A stretch of 64,000 bases of DNA from Micromonospora echinospora (GTDB lineage: Bacteria; Actinomycetota; Actinomycetes; Mycobacteriales; Micromonosporaceae). Of this stretch, positions 36,456-47,443 are shown one piece after another. Numbering within the stretch: the stretch's first letter is position 1; each line of letters opens with the position of its first letter. A program made the translations under genes and the position numbers. The notes beneath the pieces were generated by a model. That model was not told where the DNA came from, made no database searches, and saw nothing but the letters and a program-made list of their open reading frames with translations. The stretch lies in assembly GCF_014203425.1 (NCBI RefSeq), contig NZ_JACHJC010000001.1, positions 6,102,001 through 6,166,000 of the forward strand. The letters are read 5' to 3'.

Positions 36456-37235
36456 ATGGCTTCGCTCCGCACCGCGGTGGCCGCGACCGCTGCCGCCACG
36501 CTCATCGTTCTCTCCGGGTGTGACACCCTCTCGTTCCGACGGCTCGACTACGACCACACCGAGCAGGCGAAGATCACCCGGATCAGCGTGACGGAAGACG
36601 GCGCCGGGGACGTCGTGGTCCGGGCCAACGGCCCGGCCGACCAGGTACGGATCAAGCGCGTCGTCCGCTACCAGGGCGACGAGCCGACCAGCCGGTACGA
36701 GATCAAGGGCGACGAACTCGTGCTGCCCACCGACTGCGGCCACCGGTGCAGCATCTCCTGGGAGGTGACCGCGCCGCCCGGCGTGACGGTGAAGGGCGGG
36801 ACCGCCTCGGGCAACGTCGACCTCACCGACGTCGGGGCGGTGGAGTTCACGCTCAGCTCCGGCGATCTGACCATCCGGGGCGTCACCGGCGAGGTCCGCG
36901 CGTCCACCACGTCGGGCAACATCCGGGTGGTCGAGGCGGCCGGCCCGGTGCGGCTGCGGGCCCGCTCGGGCGACATCGAGGCCCGCCGGCTCGCCTCCGC
37001 CGTCGACGCGGAGACCACCTCCGGCAGCATCGTCGTCGAGCTGGACCAGCCGGCTCCGGCCCGGGTGCACGCCACGAGCGGAGACGTCGACCTGTCCGTA
37101 CCGGCCGGCCGCTACCGGGTGCGCGCCACCGCCACGTCGGGCGACAAGGACGTCCGCGTCACCGACGACCCGACCGCGTCGGTGCAGCTCGAAGCGTCCA
37201 CCACGAGCGGCAACGTCACGGTCAGCACCCGCTGA
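36456..37235 (+). CDS. DUF4097-type beta-strand repeat lipoprotein
   Basis: The 259-residue precursor has a lipobox (VLSGC, about residue 22) and then a series of short beta repeats built on SGNV/SGDI/TSGN turns (TASGNVDLTDVGAVEF, TLSSGDLTIRGVTGEV, TTSGNIRVVEAAGPV, RSGDIEARRL, TTSGSIVVEL, TSGDVDLSV, TSGDKDVRV, TTSGNVTVST). This is the pattern of DUF4097/adhesin-like right-handed beta structures. It should sit on the outer face of the membrane. Function is unknown. Two Cys in TDCGHRCS could pair. Confidence 0.85.
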   Translation: MASLRTAVAATAAATLIVLSGCDTLSFRRLDYDHTEQAKITRISVTEDGAGDVVVRANGPADQVRIKRVVRYQGDEPTSRYEIKGDELVLPTDCGHRCSISWEVTAPPGVTVKGGTASGNVDLTDVGAVEFTLSSGDLTIRGVTGEVRASTTSGNIRVVEAAGPVRLRARSGDIEARRLASAVDAETTSGSIVVELDQPAPARVHATSGDVDLSVPAGRYRVRATATSGDKDVRVTDDPTASVQLEASTTSGNVTVSTR

Positions 37236-37257
37236 GCCGGCGGGGGCGGCCGGCCGC

Positions 37258-38433
37258 TCAGTCGCCGCCGGACGCGTCCCGCCGATTCGCCGCGCGGCCG
37301 TCGTCCCGGCCGGGGTCCTCGGCCGCGCGGCGCGGCGCCGGGATCCGGGCGCCGGCGCCCACCAGCCCGTCCTGTGCGCCGGCGGGAGCCGGGCTGGCCG
37401 GGGCGGCCGCCGCCCGCTCGACCACGGTCCGCCGTGGCTTGCCGGGGAGCATTTCCGGGGTACGCCGGGCGGCCACGTCCTCGACCCAGCCGACCATCAG
37501 CGTCACCACGCCGACCAGCGCGAAGACCAGCCCCACCCGCAGCCACAGGCCGACCGGGTCGCGCGGCGACCAGCCGACCAGGCCGACGAGCGGGGTGAGC
37601 GCCACCACGAACGGCATGTGCCAGAGGTAGATGGTCAGCGCGCGCCGGTTCACCACTGTCACAGCGCGGCCGAGCGCCGGCACGCGGTCGACCCAGGTCA
37701 CCCCGACCGGCGCCCGACCGATCACCACCAGGATGAACGCGGCCGACCAGAGCGCGTTGCCCAGCGGGATGTCGTTGATGTCGTACCCCCGGGGGCCGGG
37801 GTGGGTGACGATCCAGGCCAGGCCGGCGGCGCCGACGACGGCGGCCACCGGCAGCAGCACCCGGTTGCGCATCCGGCGCAGCAGCCCGTCGTGGTGGGCG
37901 AAGCCGAGCAGCCAGGCGCCGAAGTAGAGGCCGAACTCGCGCAGCACCGTCGGCGGGTTCGCCAGGATGCCGGCCTCGATGGCGACCAGGAGCACGTACG
38001 GGGCGGCGAGCGTGGGCAGCGGCGCCCGGCGGAACAGCCACAGCACGAGCGGCGAGGCGAGCACGAACCACAGGTAGTCCCGCAGGTACCAGATCGGGCT
38101 GAGCGCCAGGCCGCCCCAGTAGTTGGCCGGCGGGTCAGTGATCGGGAAGAGCCAGAGCAGCACCCTCGGGCTGAACGGCAGCCCGGTGAGCAGCATGGCC
38201 GGCACGAAGACGGCGGCGACCACCCACAGCGACGGCAGCAGCCGGCGCAGTCGCCGCCCGACCGAGCGCACCCCGCTGCGGTCCAGCGACGCGGCCATCA
38301 GCGACCCGGCCAGGGCGAACATCACCGACATCGCCGGGAACACCAGCGTGAGCGTGGCGTAACCGGTGACGTGGTACGTGACGACGCGGAGGATGGCCAG
38401 GAAGCGCAGCAGGTCGAGATAGCGGTTTCGCAT
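37258..38433 (-). CDS. Acyltransferase 3 family membrane protein
   Basis: The protein has about ten membrane helices with the family start NRYLDLLRFLAILRVVTYHVTG (His in the catalytic RxxxxxHxxx region), FALAGSLMAASL, PIWYLRDYLWFVLASPL and IYLWHMPFVVAL. Such enzymes O-acylate sugars or lipids of the envelope or of exported compounds. ATG at 38433 is nearest the domain; a TTG at 38496 would add 21 residues. The cytoplasmic C-terminal 70 residues are disordered and rich in Pro, Ala and Arg. Together with the DUF4097 gene it interrupts the recO-era neighbourhood. Confidence 0.87.
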   Translation of the reverse strand: MRNRYLDLLRFLAILRVVTYHVTGYATLTLVFPAMSVMFALAGSLMAASLDRSGVRSVGRRLRRLLPSLWVVAAVFVPAMLLTGLPFSPRVLLWLFPITDPPANYWGGLALSPIWYLRDYLWFVLASPLVLWLFRRAPLPTLAAPYVLLVAIEAGILANPPTVLREFGLYFGAWLLGFAHHDGLLRRMRNRVLLPVAAVVGAAGLAWIVTHPGPRGYDINDIPLGNALWSAAFILVVIGRAPVGVTWVDRVPALGRAVTVVNRRALTIYLWHMPFVVALTPLVGLVGWSPRDPVGLWLRVGLVFALVGVVTLMVGWVEDVAARRTPEMLPGKPRRTVVERAAAAPASPAPAGAQDGLVGAGARIPAPRRAAEDPGRDDGRAANRRDASGGD

Positions 38434-38582
38434 CAGCTCGCGGCGGGGTCCGGGGTCAGAGACAATGGTCCCTACCCTGCTCCTGGACGACGCCAAACAA
38501 CCACAGACGCCTATGGAAAGTGAGATGTCCCATAGGCCTGACTGATCCTGATCACCTGTCGCCGGGCACCCCCGGCCGCGGC

Positions 38583-39479
38583 TCAGAAGCCGAGCTTGCG
38601 CAGCTGCTTCGGGTCGCGCTGCCAGTCCTTCGCCACGCGCACGTGCAGGTCGAGATAGACCCGGGTGCCGAGCAACTCCTCGATCTGCCGGCGGGCGGTG
38701 GTGCCGACGTGCTTGAGGCGGCTGCCCCGGTGGCCGATGACGATGGCCTTCTGGCTCGACCGCTCGACGTACACGTCGGCGTAGATCTTGGTGAGGTTGC
38801 CCTCCGGGATCATCTCCTCGACCACCACCGCGATGGAGTGCGGCAGCTCGTCGCGTACGCCCTCCAGCGCCGCCTCGCGGACCAGCTCCGCCACGAGCAC
38901 CTGCTCCGGGTCGTCGGTGAGCATGCCGTCCGGATAGAGCTGCGGTGACTCCGGCAGATAACCGGTCATCACGTCGACGAGCGTGTCGACCTGGTGCCCG
39001 GAGACGGCGCTGACCGGCACCACCGCGGCGAACTCGCCCATCTCGCTCACCGCGAGCAACTGCTCGGCCAGCCGCTTCTTGTCGACCAGGTCGGTCTTGG
39101 TGACCACCGCCAGCACGGTGGCCTTCAGGCTGGCCAGCTCACCGGTGATGAAACGGTCGCCCCGGCCGACCGGCTCGTTCGCCGGCACGCACAGGCCGAT
39201 CACGTCGACCTCGCTCCAGGTCTCCCGGACCAGGTCGTTGAGGCGCTCGCCGAGCAGCGTCCGGGGGCGGTGCAGGCCCGGGGTGTCCACGAGCACGAGC
39301 TGCGAGTCCGGCCGGTGCAGCACCGCCCGGATGATGTGCCGGGTGGTCTGCGGCTTGTTCGAGGTGATCGCGATCTTGGTGCCGACGATCGCGTTCGTCA
39401 GCGTCGACTTGCCGGCGTTCGGCCGTCCCACGAAACAGGCGAAACCGGCTCGGTAGGGACGCGCCTCGGGCGTGGTCAC
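38583..39479 (-). CDS. era: GTPase Era
   Basis: Era is an essential ribosome-assembly GTPase that binds the 3' end of 16S rRNA. The 298-residue protein has G1 GRPNAGKST, G2 region TRHIIRAVL, G3 DTPG, G4 TKTD and the C-terminal KH domain (ALEGVRDELPHSIAVVVEEM, VERSSQKAIVIGHRGSRLKHVGTTARRQIEELL). GTG at 39479 overlaps the preceding stop (GTGA). It is the last gene of the phoH-ybeY-CorC-CDA-era operon. Confidence 0.97.
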   Translation of the reverse strand: MTTPEARPYRAGFACFVGRPNAGKSTLTNAIVGTKIAITSNKPQTTRHIIRAVLHRPDSQLVLVDTPGLHRPRTLLGERLNDLVRETWSEVDVIGLCVPANEPVGRGDRFITGELASLKATVLAVVTKTDLVDKKRLAEQLLAVSEMGEFAAVVPVSAVSGHQVDTLVDVMTGYLPESPQLYPDGMLTDDPEQVLVAELVREAALEGVRDELPHSIAVVVEEMIPEGNLTKIYADVYVERSSQKAIVIGHRGSRLKHVGTTARRQIEELLGTRVYLDLHVRVAKDWQRDPKQLRKLGF

Positions 39480-39862
39480 TCGACCACCGTGCCGAGGACG
39501 GCGCCGTCCGGCGCGGCCACGTGGATCGGCGCGTCGGCGGACAGGTCACGTACCGCCGCGTGCCCCGCCCCGTCCAGCGTCGACGCCTCGGTCACCACCA
39601 CAGCGGCCTCCAGCCGGCTCGCGCCGGCCGCCACCGCCGAGGCGACCGCCAACTGGAGCGCGGTGAGCGTCAACGACGGCAGCGCCACGCTCGCCGCCGC
39701 GTACGTCCGGCCGTCCTGGTCGCGGACCGCGGCGCCCTCCACAGCAGCCACCCGGCCCCGCGCGCCCCGGGCCAGGACGACGAGCTTGGCGTCCTCGGCG
39801 CTCAGCTCGGCCGGATCAGCGGGGGTGGGCAGGGCGGCGGGCACGGCGGGTGACTCAGGCAT
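39476..39862 (-). CDS. Cytidine-deaminase-fold protein lacking zinc ligands
   Basis: The 128-residue product corresponds in place and sequence style to M. tuberculosis Rv2365c. It reads AEDAKLVVLARGARGRVAAVEGAAVRDQDGRTYAAASVALPSLTLTALQLAVASAVAAGASRLEAAVVV with the alpha-beta order of cytidine deaminase. The catalytic Cys/His-Ala-Glu motif and the PCxxC zinc motif are absent: the matching segment reads SLTLTALQ and there is no cysteine at all. It is unlikely to be a deaminase and may have a structural role with Era or CorC. It overlaps the CorC gene by 8 bases. Confidence 0.8.
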   Translation of the reverse strand: MPESPAVPAALPTPADPAELSAEDAKLVVLARGARGRVAAVEGAAVRDQDGRTYAAASVALPSLTLTALQLAVASAVAAGASRLEAAVVVTEASTLDGAGHAAVRDLSADAPIHVAAPDGAVLGTVVE

Positions 39863-41243
39863 CGGCGGATTGCCTCTCCTCGGAACGGTTGTTGTCGCCA
39901 CGGGAATCGGGCGGGTCGTGTCGGTTCGTGCCCTCCGGCGTGTCGCCCCGGTCGACCCGGCTCACCAGAACCGTGTCGATCCGGTTGCGCCGGCCGGTGG
40001 TGCCTTCGGCCATCAGCCGCAGGCCGGCCACCTCGGCCTCGGCGCCCGGGATGGGCACCCGGCCGAGCGCCTGGGCCAGCAGGCCACCGACTGTCTCCAC
40101 CTCATCGGTGGGCAGCTCGGTGTCGAACAGCTCGCCCAGATTCTCCACCGGCAGCCGCGCGGTCACCCGCACGGCCCCGTCCGCCAGGTGCTCGACCGGC
40201 GGGCGCTCGACATCGTACTCGTCGGTGATTTCCCCGACGATCTCCTCCAGGATGTCCTCGATGGTGACCAGCCCACCGGTGCCGCCGTACTCGTCGACGA
40301 CGATGACCAGGTGGTTGCGGGCCGCCTGCATCTCCGAGAGCAGGTCGTCCACCGGCTTGGACTCCGGCACGAACGTGGCCGGGCGCATCAGCTCGGCCAC
40401 CGGCATCTGCCGGGCCTCCTGATCGCCCTGAACCCGCCGGATCAGGTCCTTGAGATAGAGCAGACCGAGCACGTCGTCGACGTTCTCGCCGATCACCGGG
40501 ATGCGGCTGAACCCGGAGCGCAGGAACAGCGCCAGCGCCTGGGCGAGCGTCTTGCGTTCCTCGATCCACACCATCTCGGTACGCGGCACCATCACCTCCC
40601 GGGCGATGGTGTCGCCGAGCGCGAAGACCGAGTGGATCATCTGGCGTTCGCCGTGCTCCACGACGCCGCGCTGCTCGGCCAGGTCGACCAGTTCGCGCAG
40701 CTCCACCTGGGTCGCGAACGGGCCCTCCCGGAAGCCCTTGCCCGGGGTGACCGCGTTGCCGATCAGGATCAGCAGCGACGCCAGCGGGTTGAGCGCGCGG
40801 CCCAGCCAGCGCACCAGCGGCGCGACCGCCCGGCCGACCGCGTACGCGTGCTGGCGGCCGATCGTGCGCGGCCCGACCCCGACCACCACGAAGCTCACCA
40901 CCGTCATCGCGCCGGCGGTCACCAGCGCCGCCCGCCAGCCCGCGCCGAACGTGTCCACAGCCACCAGCGCGACGAGCGTGGTGGCGGTCAGCTCGGCCAG
41001 CAGGCGCAGCAGGAGCAGCAGGTTCAGATGGCGGACCACGTCACCGGCGACCACCTGGAGCGCCCGCCCGCCGCGCGCTCCGTCCCGGGTCATCTCCGCG
41101 GCGCGGGCCGGGGAGACAGCGGCCAGCGCCGCCTCGGTCATCGCGATCAGGCCGGCGAGCACCACCAGCCCGGCGGCGAAGACCAGGAGTTGGAGATCGG
41201 GCAGGCCGGCGGGCGCGCGGACCGCCGCCAAGGCGTCCATCAC
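39855..41243 (-). CDS. CNNM/CorC-type transporter-associated protein (DUF21, CBS, CorC domains)
   Basis: The 462-residue protein has an N-terminal DUF21 membrane domain with three to four helices ([33 protein letters not shown]), a pair of CBS domains ([91 protein letters not shown]) and a C-terminal CorC/HlyC FAD-like domain. Such proteins are linked to Mg2+/Co2+ handling; older notes call them hemolysins. GTG at 41243 or the adjacent ATG at 41240 overlap the ybeY stop. Confidence 0.93.
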   Translation of the reverse strand: MMDALAAVRAPAGLPDLQLLVFAAGLVVLAGLIAMTEAALAAVSPARAAEMTRDGARGGRALQVVAGDVVRHLNLLLLLRLLAELTATTLVALVAVDTFGAGWRAALVTAGAMTVVSFVVVGVGPRTIGRQHAYAVGRAVAPLVRWLGRALNPLASLLILIGNAVTPGKGFREGPFATQVELRELVDLAEQRGVVEHGERQMIHSVFALGDTIAREVMVPRTEMVWIEERKTLAQALALFLRSGFSRIPVIGENVDDVLGLLYLKDLIRRVQGDQEARQMPVAELMRPATFVPESKPVDDLLSEMQAARNHLVIVVDEYGGTGGLVTIEDILEEIVGEITDEYDVERPPVEHLADGAVRVTARLPVENLGELFDTELPTDEVETVGGLLAQALGRVPIPGAEAEVAGLRLMAEGTTGRRNRIDTVLVSRVDRGDTPEGTNRHDPPDSRGDNNRSEERQSADA

Positions 41244-41713
41244 CGCGACCGGGTCGACCGCCAGCTGGCCAGCAGCCGGGCCTGGAGACCGAACATCTCC
41301 CGCTCCTCCTCGGGCTCGGCGTGGTCGTAGCCGAGCAGGTGCAGCACGCCGTGCACGGTGAGCAGGTGCAGCTCGTCGGCCGCCGAGTGCCCGGCCACGG
41401 CGGCCTGCTTGGCCGCCACCTCCGGGCAGAGCACGATGTCGCCGAGCAGGGCCGGCTCACCGCCGGCCGGGGCGCTCTCGCCCGGCCCGTGGTCGACGCT
41501 GCCCTCGTCCATGGGGAAGGCGAGCACGTCGGTCGGGCCGTCGCCGCCCATCCAGCGGTGGTTCAGCTCCGTCATGTACTCGATGTCGACGAGCAGCACG
41601 GACAGCTCGGCGAGGGGGTTGACCCCCATCTCGTCGAGGGCGTGCCGCGCGACGGCGAGCACGGCGTCGGTGTCGACCTCGACACCCGACTCGTTGGCGA
41701 TCTCGATGGACAA
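41240..41713 (-). CDS. ybeY: Endoribonuclease YbeY, rRNA maturation factor
   Basis: YbeY is a zinc-dependent RNase needed for 16S rRNA 3' end maturation and ribosome quality control. The 157-residue protein has the metal site [11 protein letters not shown] (three His) and the conserved [10 protein letters not shown]. The start is TTG at 41713, with AGAGGAAG just upstream; no better start is in frame. It lies between phoH and the CorC gene in an overlapping operon, the order known in M. tuberculosis. Confidence 0.95.
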   Translation of the reverse strand: MSIEIANESGVEVDTDAVLAVARHALDEMGVNPLAELSVLLVDIEYMTELNHRWMGGDGPTDVLAFPMDEGSVDHGPGESAPAGGEPALLGDIVLCPEVAAKQAAVAGHSAADELHLLTVHGVLHLLGYDHAEPEEEREMFGLQARLLASWRSTRSR

Positions 41714-41751
41714 CTGTCTTCCTCTGGTGGTGTTACGGCTTCCGCCGGTGG

Positions 41752-43908
<2,157 letters not shown>

Positions 43909-44015
43909 CTGCTCTCCGCTTCTCGGTGCCGGGCCCTGCTGGCGCGGCGTACGGTTACCTCCCATCGTATCGGGTCGGCACCGCGCACACCGCGCCCATT
44001 TCCGGCGCTCGCCGA

Positions 44016-45392
44016 TCAGTCACCGACGCGGAAGTCGTACCCGTCGAAGGTCTCCTGGCGGCGGGTGAAGCGGTAGGTGGCCCAGTGCATCCGGACCACC
44101 ACGCCGCGCTCGTCGCGCGTCAGCCGCAGCAGCTCCCCCACCTCGCGTCCGGAGACCGTGCGGAACACGTCCGGCCGGTCCGGCAGCGGCGCGAACACCG
44201 CGGGTGGCTTCCCGGCCGGGTCGTCCGCGCCCCGGGCCCGCAGGGTCCCGTCGTGCCAGGAGAAGACGTACTCGAAACCCTCGCCCCACCAGCGGCCCAG
44301 CATGCCGCGCAGGTGCGCCGGGGCGGGCGGGCCGGGACGCCACGGCTCGATCTCCGCCGGGTCGTGCTCGGCGGCGGCGGCGAGCAGCCGGTGCACCAGG
44401 TCGAACACCTCCACGCCGGTGCCGGACGAGCCGAGCACCGCGGCGCCCATCGCCGCGGCGGTGCCCTGCCCGCCGCGCCGCCCGTAGACGGCGGCCAGGA
44501 ATCCGGGCATCGCGCCGTCGTGCCCCACGTGGGTCACCCGCTCCGGCTGCGGAACCAGGATCAGCCCGAGACCGAAGCCGGCCGCCCAGAGCGACTCGTC
44601 GGTGGTGGTCAGCGGCCAGCGCATCTCCTCGACGGTGGCCGCGGCGAGCACCGTGCCGTCCGGGTCGAGCGCCGCCGGGTCGGCCAGGAACGCGGCCCAG
44701 CGGGCCATGTCCGGCGCGGTGCTCCACAGCTGCGCGGCCGGCGCCACCGCGCCGAAGTCGGCGGGTGGCTCCGGGCGGGCCTCGTCGGAGTACGCGTCGA
44801 CCAGGAACCCGGTCGCGGCACGCCCGGTCGGGTGCGTGTAGGTGGCGGTCAGCCCGAGCGGGGCGAGGACCCGGTCGGCCAGCACCTCGGCCCAGGTGCC
44901 GCCCCGGAGCCGGGCGGCCATCTCGCCCAGCAGCGCCATGCCGAGGTTGGAGTAGTGGAAGCGCCGCCCGGTGGGCAGCACCCGCTCGACCCGGGCCAGG
45001 TCGGCCAGCAACTCCTCGACGGCCGGGGCGCGCAGGCTGTCCCACACGTCGCCGTGGGGCTCGCGTTGCAGGCCGGCGGTGTGCGACAGCAGCCGGCGTA
45101 CGGTCAGCTCGCCGTGCGCGGGCAGGTCGAGGTGCCGCCCGACCGGGTCGTCCAGGTCGAGCAGGCCGTCGTCTCGGCACTGCATGACCAGCGCCGCCGT
45201 GAAGGTCTTGGTGACCGAGCCGATCCGGAACACCGTCTCCGGCCCGAGCGCGGTGTCGTTGCCGGTGTCGCCCACGGCGCAGGTCCAGAGCGGCCGGTCG
45301 GCGCGGTGCAGGGCGGCCGACACCGCCGGGATGCGCCCGGTGGCCTGCGCCTGGCGCACCATCCGGCCGAGCCGGTCCGGGACGTCGGTCAT
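44016..45392 (-). CDS. Serine hydrolase, beta-lactamase class C/esterase family
   Basis: The 458-residue protein has the penicillin-recognition fold: Ser-x-x-Lys in IGSVTKTFTA, Tyr-Ser-Asn in FHYSNLGMALLGEM and His-x-Gly in HVGHDGAMPG. No signal peptide is seen, so it is probably a cytoplasmic esterase or D-amino-peptidase-like enzyme rather than a resistance beta-lactamase. A C-terminal domain of about 90 residues (GMLGRWWGEGFEYVFSWHDGTL) resembles the lipocalin-like tail found in this group. ATG at 45392 overlaps the HIT stop. Confidence 0.88.
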   Translation of the reverse strand: MTDVPDRLGRMVRQAQATGRIPAVSAALHRADRPLWTCAVGDTGNDTALGPETVFRIGSVTKTFTAALVMQCRDDGLLDLDDPVGRHLDLPAHGELTVRRLLSHTAGLQREPHGDVWDSLRAPAVEELLADLARVERVLPTGRRFHYSNLGMALLGEMAARLRGGTWAEVLADRVLAPLGLTATYTHPTGRAATGFLVDAYSDEARPEPPADFGAVAPAAQLWSTAPDMARWAAFLADPAALDPDGTVLAAATVEEMRWPLTTTDESLWAAGFGLGLILVPQPERVTHVGHDGAMPGFLAAVYGRRGGQGTAAAMGAAVLGSSGTGVEVFDLVHRLLAAAAEHDPAEIEPWRPGPPAPAHLRGMLGRWWGEGFEYVFSWHDGTLRARGADDPAGKPPAVFAPLPDRPDVFRTVSGREVGELLRLTRDERGVVVRMHWATYRFTRRQETFDGYDFRVGD

Positions 45393-45733
45393 CGGCAGAG
45401 CATCGGTCCGAGCGGCGCACCGCCGAGCAGGTGGGCGTGCACGTGGAAGACCTCCTGGCCGCCGTACGGCCCGGTGTTGAACATGAGCCGGAACCCGTCG
45501 ACGGTCAGGCCCTCCTCCTCAGCCACCACGGCGGCGGTCTGGAGCACCTCACCGGCCAGCTCGGGCGCGCCCTGGGCCAGCGTGGCCACGTCCACGTAGT
45601 GCTCCTTCGGGATCACCAGCACGTGGGTGGGCGCCTTCGGGTCGATGTCCCGGAAGGCGAGGGTGGTGGCGGTCTCGCGGACGATGGTGGCCGGGATCTC
45701 CCCGGCGACGATCCGGCAGAACAGGCAGTCCAT
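45389..45733 (-). CDS. HIT-family nucleotide hydrolase/transferase
   Basis: The 114-residue protein has CLFCRIVAGEIPA at the N-terminus and the histidine triad HVHAHLLGG, as in the HinT branch that hydrolyses AMP-lysine or other adenosine phosphoramidates. The FCR Cys pair is the usual actinobacterial form. It lacks a Shine-Dalgarno sequence; TACACT lies 6 nt before the ATG, contributed mostly by a 56-bp repeat copy. The stop overlaps the serine hydrolase gene. Confidence 0.95.
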   Translation of the reverse strand: MDCLFCRIVAGEIPATIVRETATTLAFRDIDPKAPTHVLVIPKEHYVDVATLAQGAPELAGEVLQTAAVVAEEEGLTVDGFRLMFNTGPYGGQEVFHVHAHLLGGAPLGPMLCR

Positions 45734-45739
45734 CGCAGC

Positions 45740-45745
45740 AGTGTA
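45740..45745 (-). promoter_or_regulatory. -10 hexamer TACACT of the HIT gene
   Basis: TACACT is followed by 6 nt (GCTGCG) and the ATG. The arrangement is the same as for dusB: five bases come from the repeat and the final T from the flank. Confidence 0.6.
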
Positions 45746-45796
45746 AGGAGGGGCCCCCGCTTAACGCCTCCGGTATGCGAAGGGGCCCTTCTCAAC
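45741..45796 (-). repeat. 56-bp double-palindrome repeat, copy C
   Basis: On the reverse strand it reads GTTGAGAAGGGCCCCTTCGC, a CCGGAGGC-type spacer and GTTAAGCGGGGGCCCCTCC ending TTACAC. It has the same length and layout as copies A and B but several compensated changes within the palindromes. It fills the gap between the HIT gene and the divergent SDR gene. Confidence 0.82.
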
Positions 45797-45826
45797 ACCC
45801 CGGGCCGGTGCGGCAGGATGGCCGCC

Positions 45827-46588
45827 ATGTCGGGACGGGCAGTGCTGGTGACGGGGGCCTCGCGGGGCATCGGGCGGGCGGTGGCGCGGGCGTTCGCCGC
45901 AAGTGGAGACCGGGTGGCGATCCACCACCGGGACTCGGCCGAGCTGGCGGAGCGGCTGCGCGCCGAACTGCCGGGCGACGGGCACGTCGTGGTCCGCGCC
46001 GACCTGGCCGACCCCGACGCCGTACGCGCCATGGTGGACGAGGCGGCCCAGCGGCTCGGCGGCCTCGACGTGCTTGTCAACAACGCCGGCGTGTTCGGGC
46101 CGGCCGATCCCCCGCACCCGGTCTTCGAGAGCAGCTACGAGCAGTGGCGGGCGCGGTGGCAGGAGGTGCTCGACACCAACCTGGTCGGCGCGGCGAACGC
46201 GGCCTGGTGCGCAGCGCAGCACATGCGGGAACGCGGGGGCCGGATCGTCAACGTCTCGTCCCGGGGCGCGTTCCGGGGCGAGCCGGCCAACCCGGCGTAC
46301 GGGGCCAGCAAGGCCGGGATGAACGCGATGGCCCAGTCGCTCGCGGTGGCCCTGGCCCCGTACGGCATCGCCGTGGCGTGCGTGGCGCCCGGCTTCGTCG
46401 AGACCGACATGACCAACGAGCATTTGAAGAGCGAGCGGGGCGAGGCGGTACGCGCACAGTCCCCGTTCCACCGGGTGGCGCGGCCGGAGGAGATCGCCGC
46501 AGCGGTGCACTGGCTGGCGAGCCCCGAGGCCGAGTGGGCGTCAGGCACCATCATCGACCTGAACGGCGCCTCCTACCTCCGCTCCTGA
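45827..46588 (+). CDS. SDR-family oxidoreductase
   Basis: The 253-residue short-chain dehydrogenase has the NAD(P) motif TGASRGIGRAVARAF, NNAG in VLVNNAGVFG, catalytic Ser in IVNVSSRGAF and Tyr-x-x-x-Lys in AYGASKAGMNAM. The C-terminal VAPGFVETDMT and ASGTIIDLNGASYL fit FabG-like classical SDRs. ATG at 45827 has AGGA 8 nt upstream and is preferred to ATG 45818. The substrate is unknown. Confidence 0.9.
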   Translation: MSGRAVLVTGASRGIGRAVARAFAASGDRVAIHHRDSAELAERLRAELPGDGHVVVRADLADPDAVRAMVDEAAQRLGGLDVLVNNAGVFGPADPPHPVFESSYEQWRARWQEVLDTNLVGAANAAWCAAQHMRERGGRIVNVSSRGAFRGEPANPAYGASKAGMNAMAQSLAVALAPYGIAVACVAPGFVETDMTNEHLKSERGEAVRAQSPFHRVARPEEIAAAVHWLASPEAEWASGTIIDLNGASYLRS

Positions 46589-46609
46589 CCCGCCCCTCCC
46601 TCACCCCCG

Positions 46610-46679
46610 CGATCTTGCACTTTCGGCCCCGGTGAAGCACCACAAAAGGGACGCAACGCGGGCCGAAACTGCAAGATCG
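46610..46679. repeat. Long inverted repeat between SDR and rsmE
   Basis: Arms 46610-46629 and 46660-46679 match at 19 of 20 positions (CGATCTTGCA...TGCAAGATCG) around a 30-nt loop. It lies between converging genes and could end both transcripts. The loop is less GC-rich (CACCACAAAAGG). Confidence 0.8.
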
Positions 46680-46707
46680 GCGCGCAGGAAAGGGCGCGGG
46701 GCGCGGG

Positions 46708-47442
46708 TTACCAGTGGGTCAGGCGGGTGGCCAGGACTGTGAGGGCGGCCACGCCTGCTGTGGACGTGCGCAGCACCGACGGGCCCAGGCGGACCGTGCG
46801 GGCGCCCGCCTCGGCGAAGGTGGCCAGTTCGTGGTCGGCGATGCCGCCCTCCGGGCCCACCACCAGGACGATCTCCCCGGCCGTCGGCAGGTCGACTGTG
46901 GTCAGCCGGTCCTGCGCGCCCTCGTGCAGCACGAACGCGGCGGCCGCGCCGGCGATCCGGCAGGCCACCGTCGCGGTGGACTCGTCCGGGGCGCCGGCCA
47001 CCACCGGCAGCCACGGGCGGCGGGCCTGCTTGGCGGCCTCCCGGGCGGTGGCCACCCACTTCTGGCGGGCCCGTACGCCCCGGTCACCGCGCCACTGCGC
47101 CACCGAGCGGGAAGCCGCCCAGGGCACGATCTCGTCCACCCCGACCTCGGTCATCGCCTGCACGGCGAGTTCGCCCCGGTCGCCCTTGGCGATGCCCTGC
47201 ACCACGACCAGCCGGGGGACGGGCGCGTCCGCGTACCCCCGGCTGGTGACGCGCAGGTCGAGCGTGCCCCGGCCGACGGCGGTGACCACCGCGGCGGCGG
47301 TGCCGCCCCGGCCGTCGGCGAGCAGCAATTCCTCACCGACGCGCAGCCGCTGCACGGTGGCCGCGTGATGGCCCTCCGGGCCGTCCAGCGTCAGCGCGTC
47401 ACCGGTGGGCAGCGCATCGACCAGGAACAGCGGGGCGGACAC
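46708..47442 (-). CDS. rsmE: 16S rRNA (uracil1498-N3)-methyltransferase
   Basis: RsmE methylates U1498 of 16S rRNA with SAM. The 244-residue SPOUT enzyme has an N-terminal PUA-like domain (GPEGHHAATVQRLRVGEELLLADGRGG), then LVVVQGIAKGDRGELAVQAMTEVGV, and the trefoil-knot motifs LVVGPEGGIADHEL and VRLGPSVLRTSTAGVAALTVL. GTG at 47442 lies one base after the dnaJ stop. The hrcA-dnaJ-rsmE order is conserved in actinobacteria. Confidence 0.95.
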   Translation of the reverse strand: MSAPLFLVDALPTGDALTLDGPEGHHAATVQRLRVGEELLLADGRGGTAAAVVTAVGRGTLDLRVTSRGYADAPVPRLVVVQGIAKGDRGELAVQAMTEVGVDEIVPWAASRSVAQWRGDRGVRARQKWVATAREAAKQARRPWLPVVAGAPDESTATVACRIAGAAAAFVLHEGAQDRLTTVDLPTAGEIVLVVGPEGGIADHELATFAEAGARTVRLGPSVLRTSTAGVAALTVLATRLTHW

Positions 47443-47443
47443 C

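Noticed and set aside
39476..39862. Active cytidine deaminase
   Set aside because: No cysteine and no His-Ala-Glu motif, so the zinc site is absent.
43909..43965. First 19 codons of the longest phoH reading
   Set aside because: Third-position G/C is much lower than in the rest of the gene and there is no ribosome site before the ATG, while GGAGAG precedes the GTG at 43908.
44016..45392. Antibiotic-resistance beta-lactamase
   Set aside because: The motifs are those of the broad class C/esterase family, there is no signal peptide, and the gene is paired with a HIT protein; no resistance role is supported.
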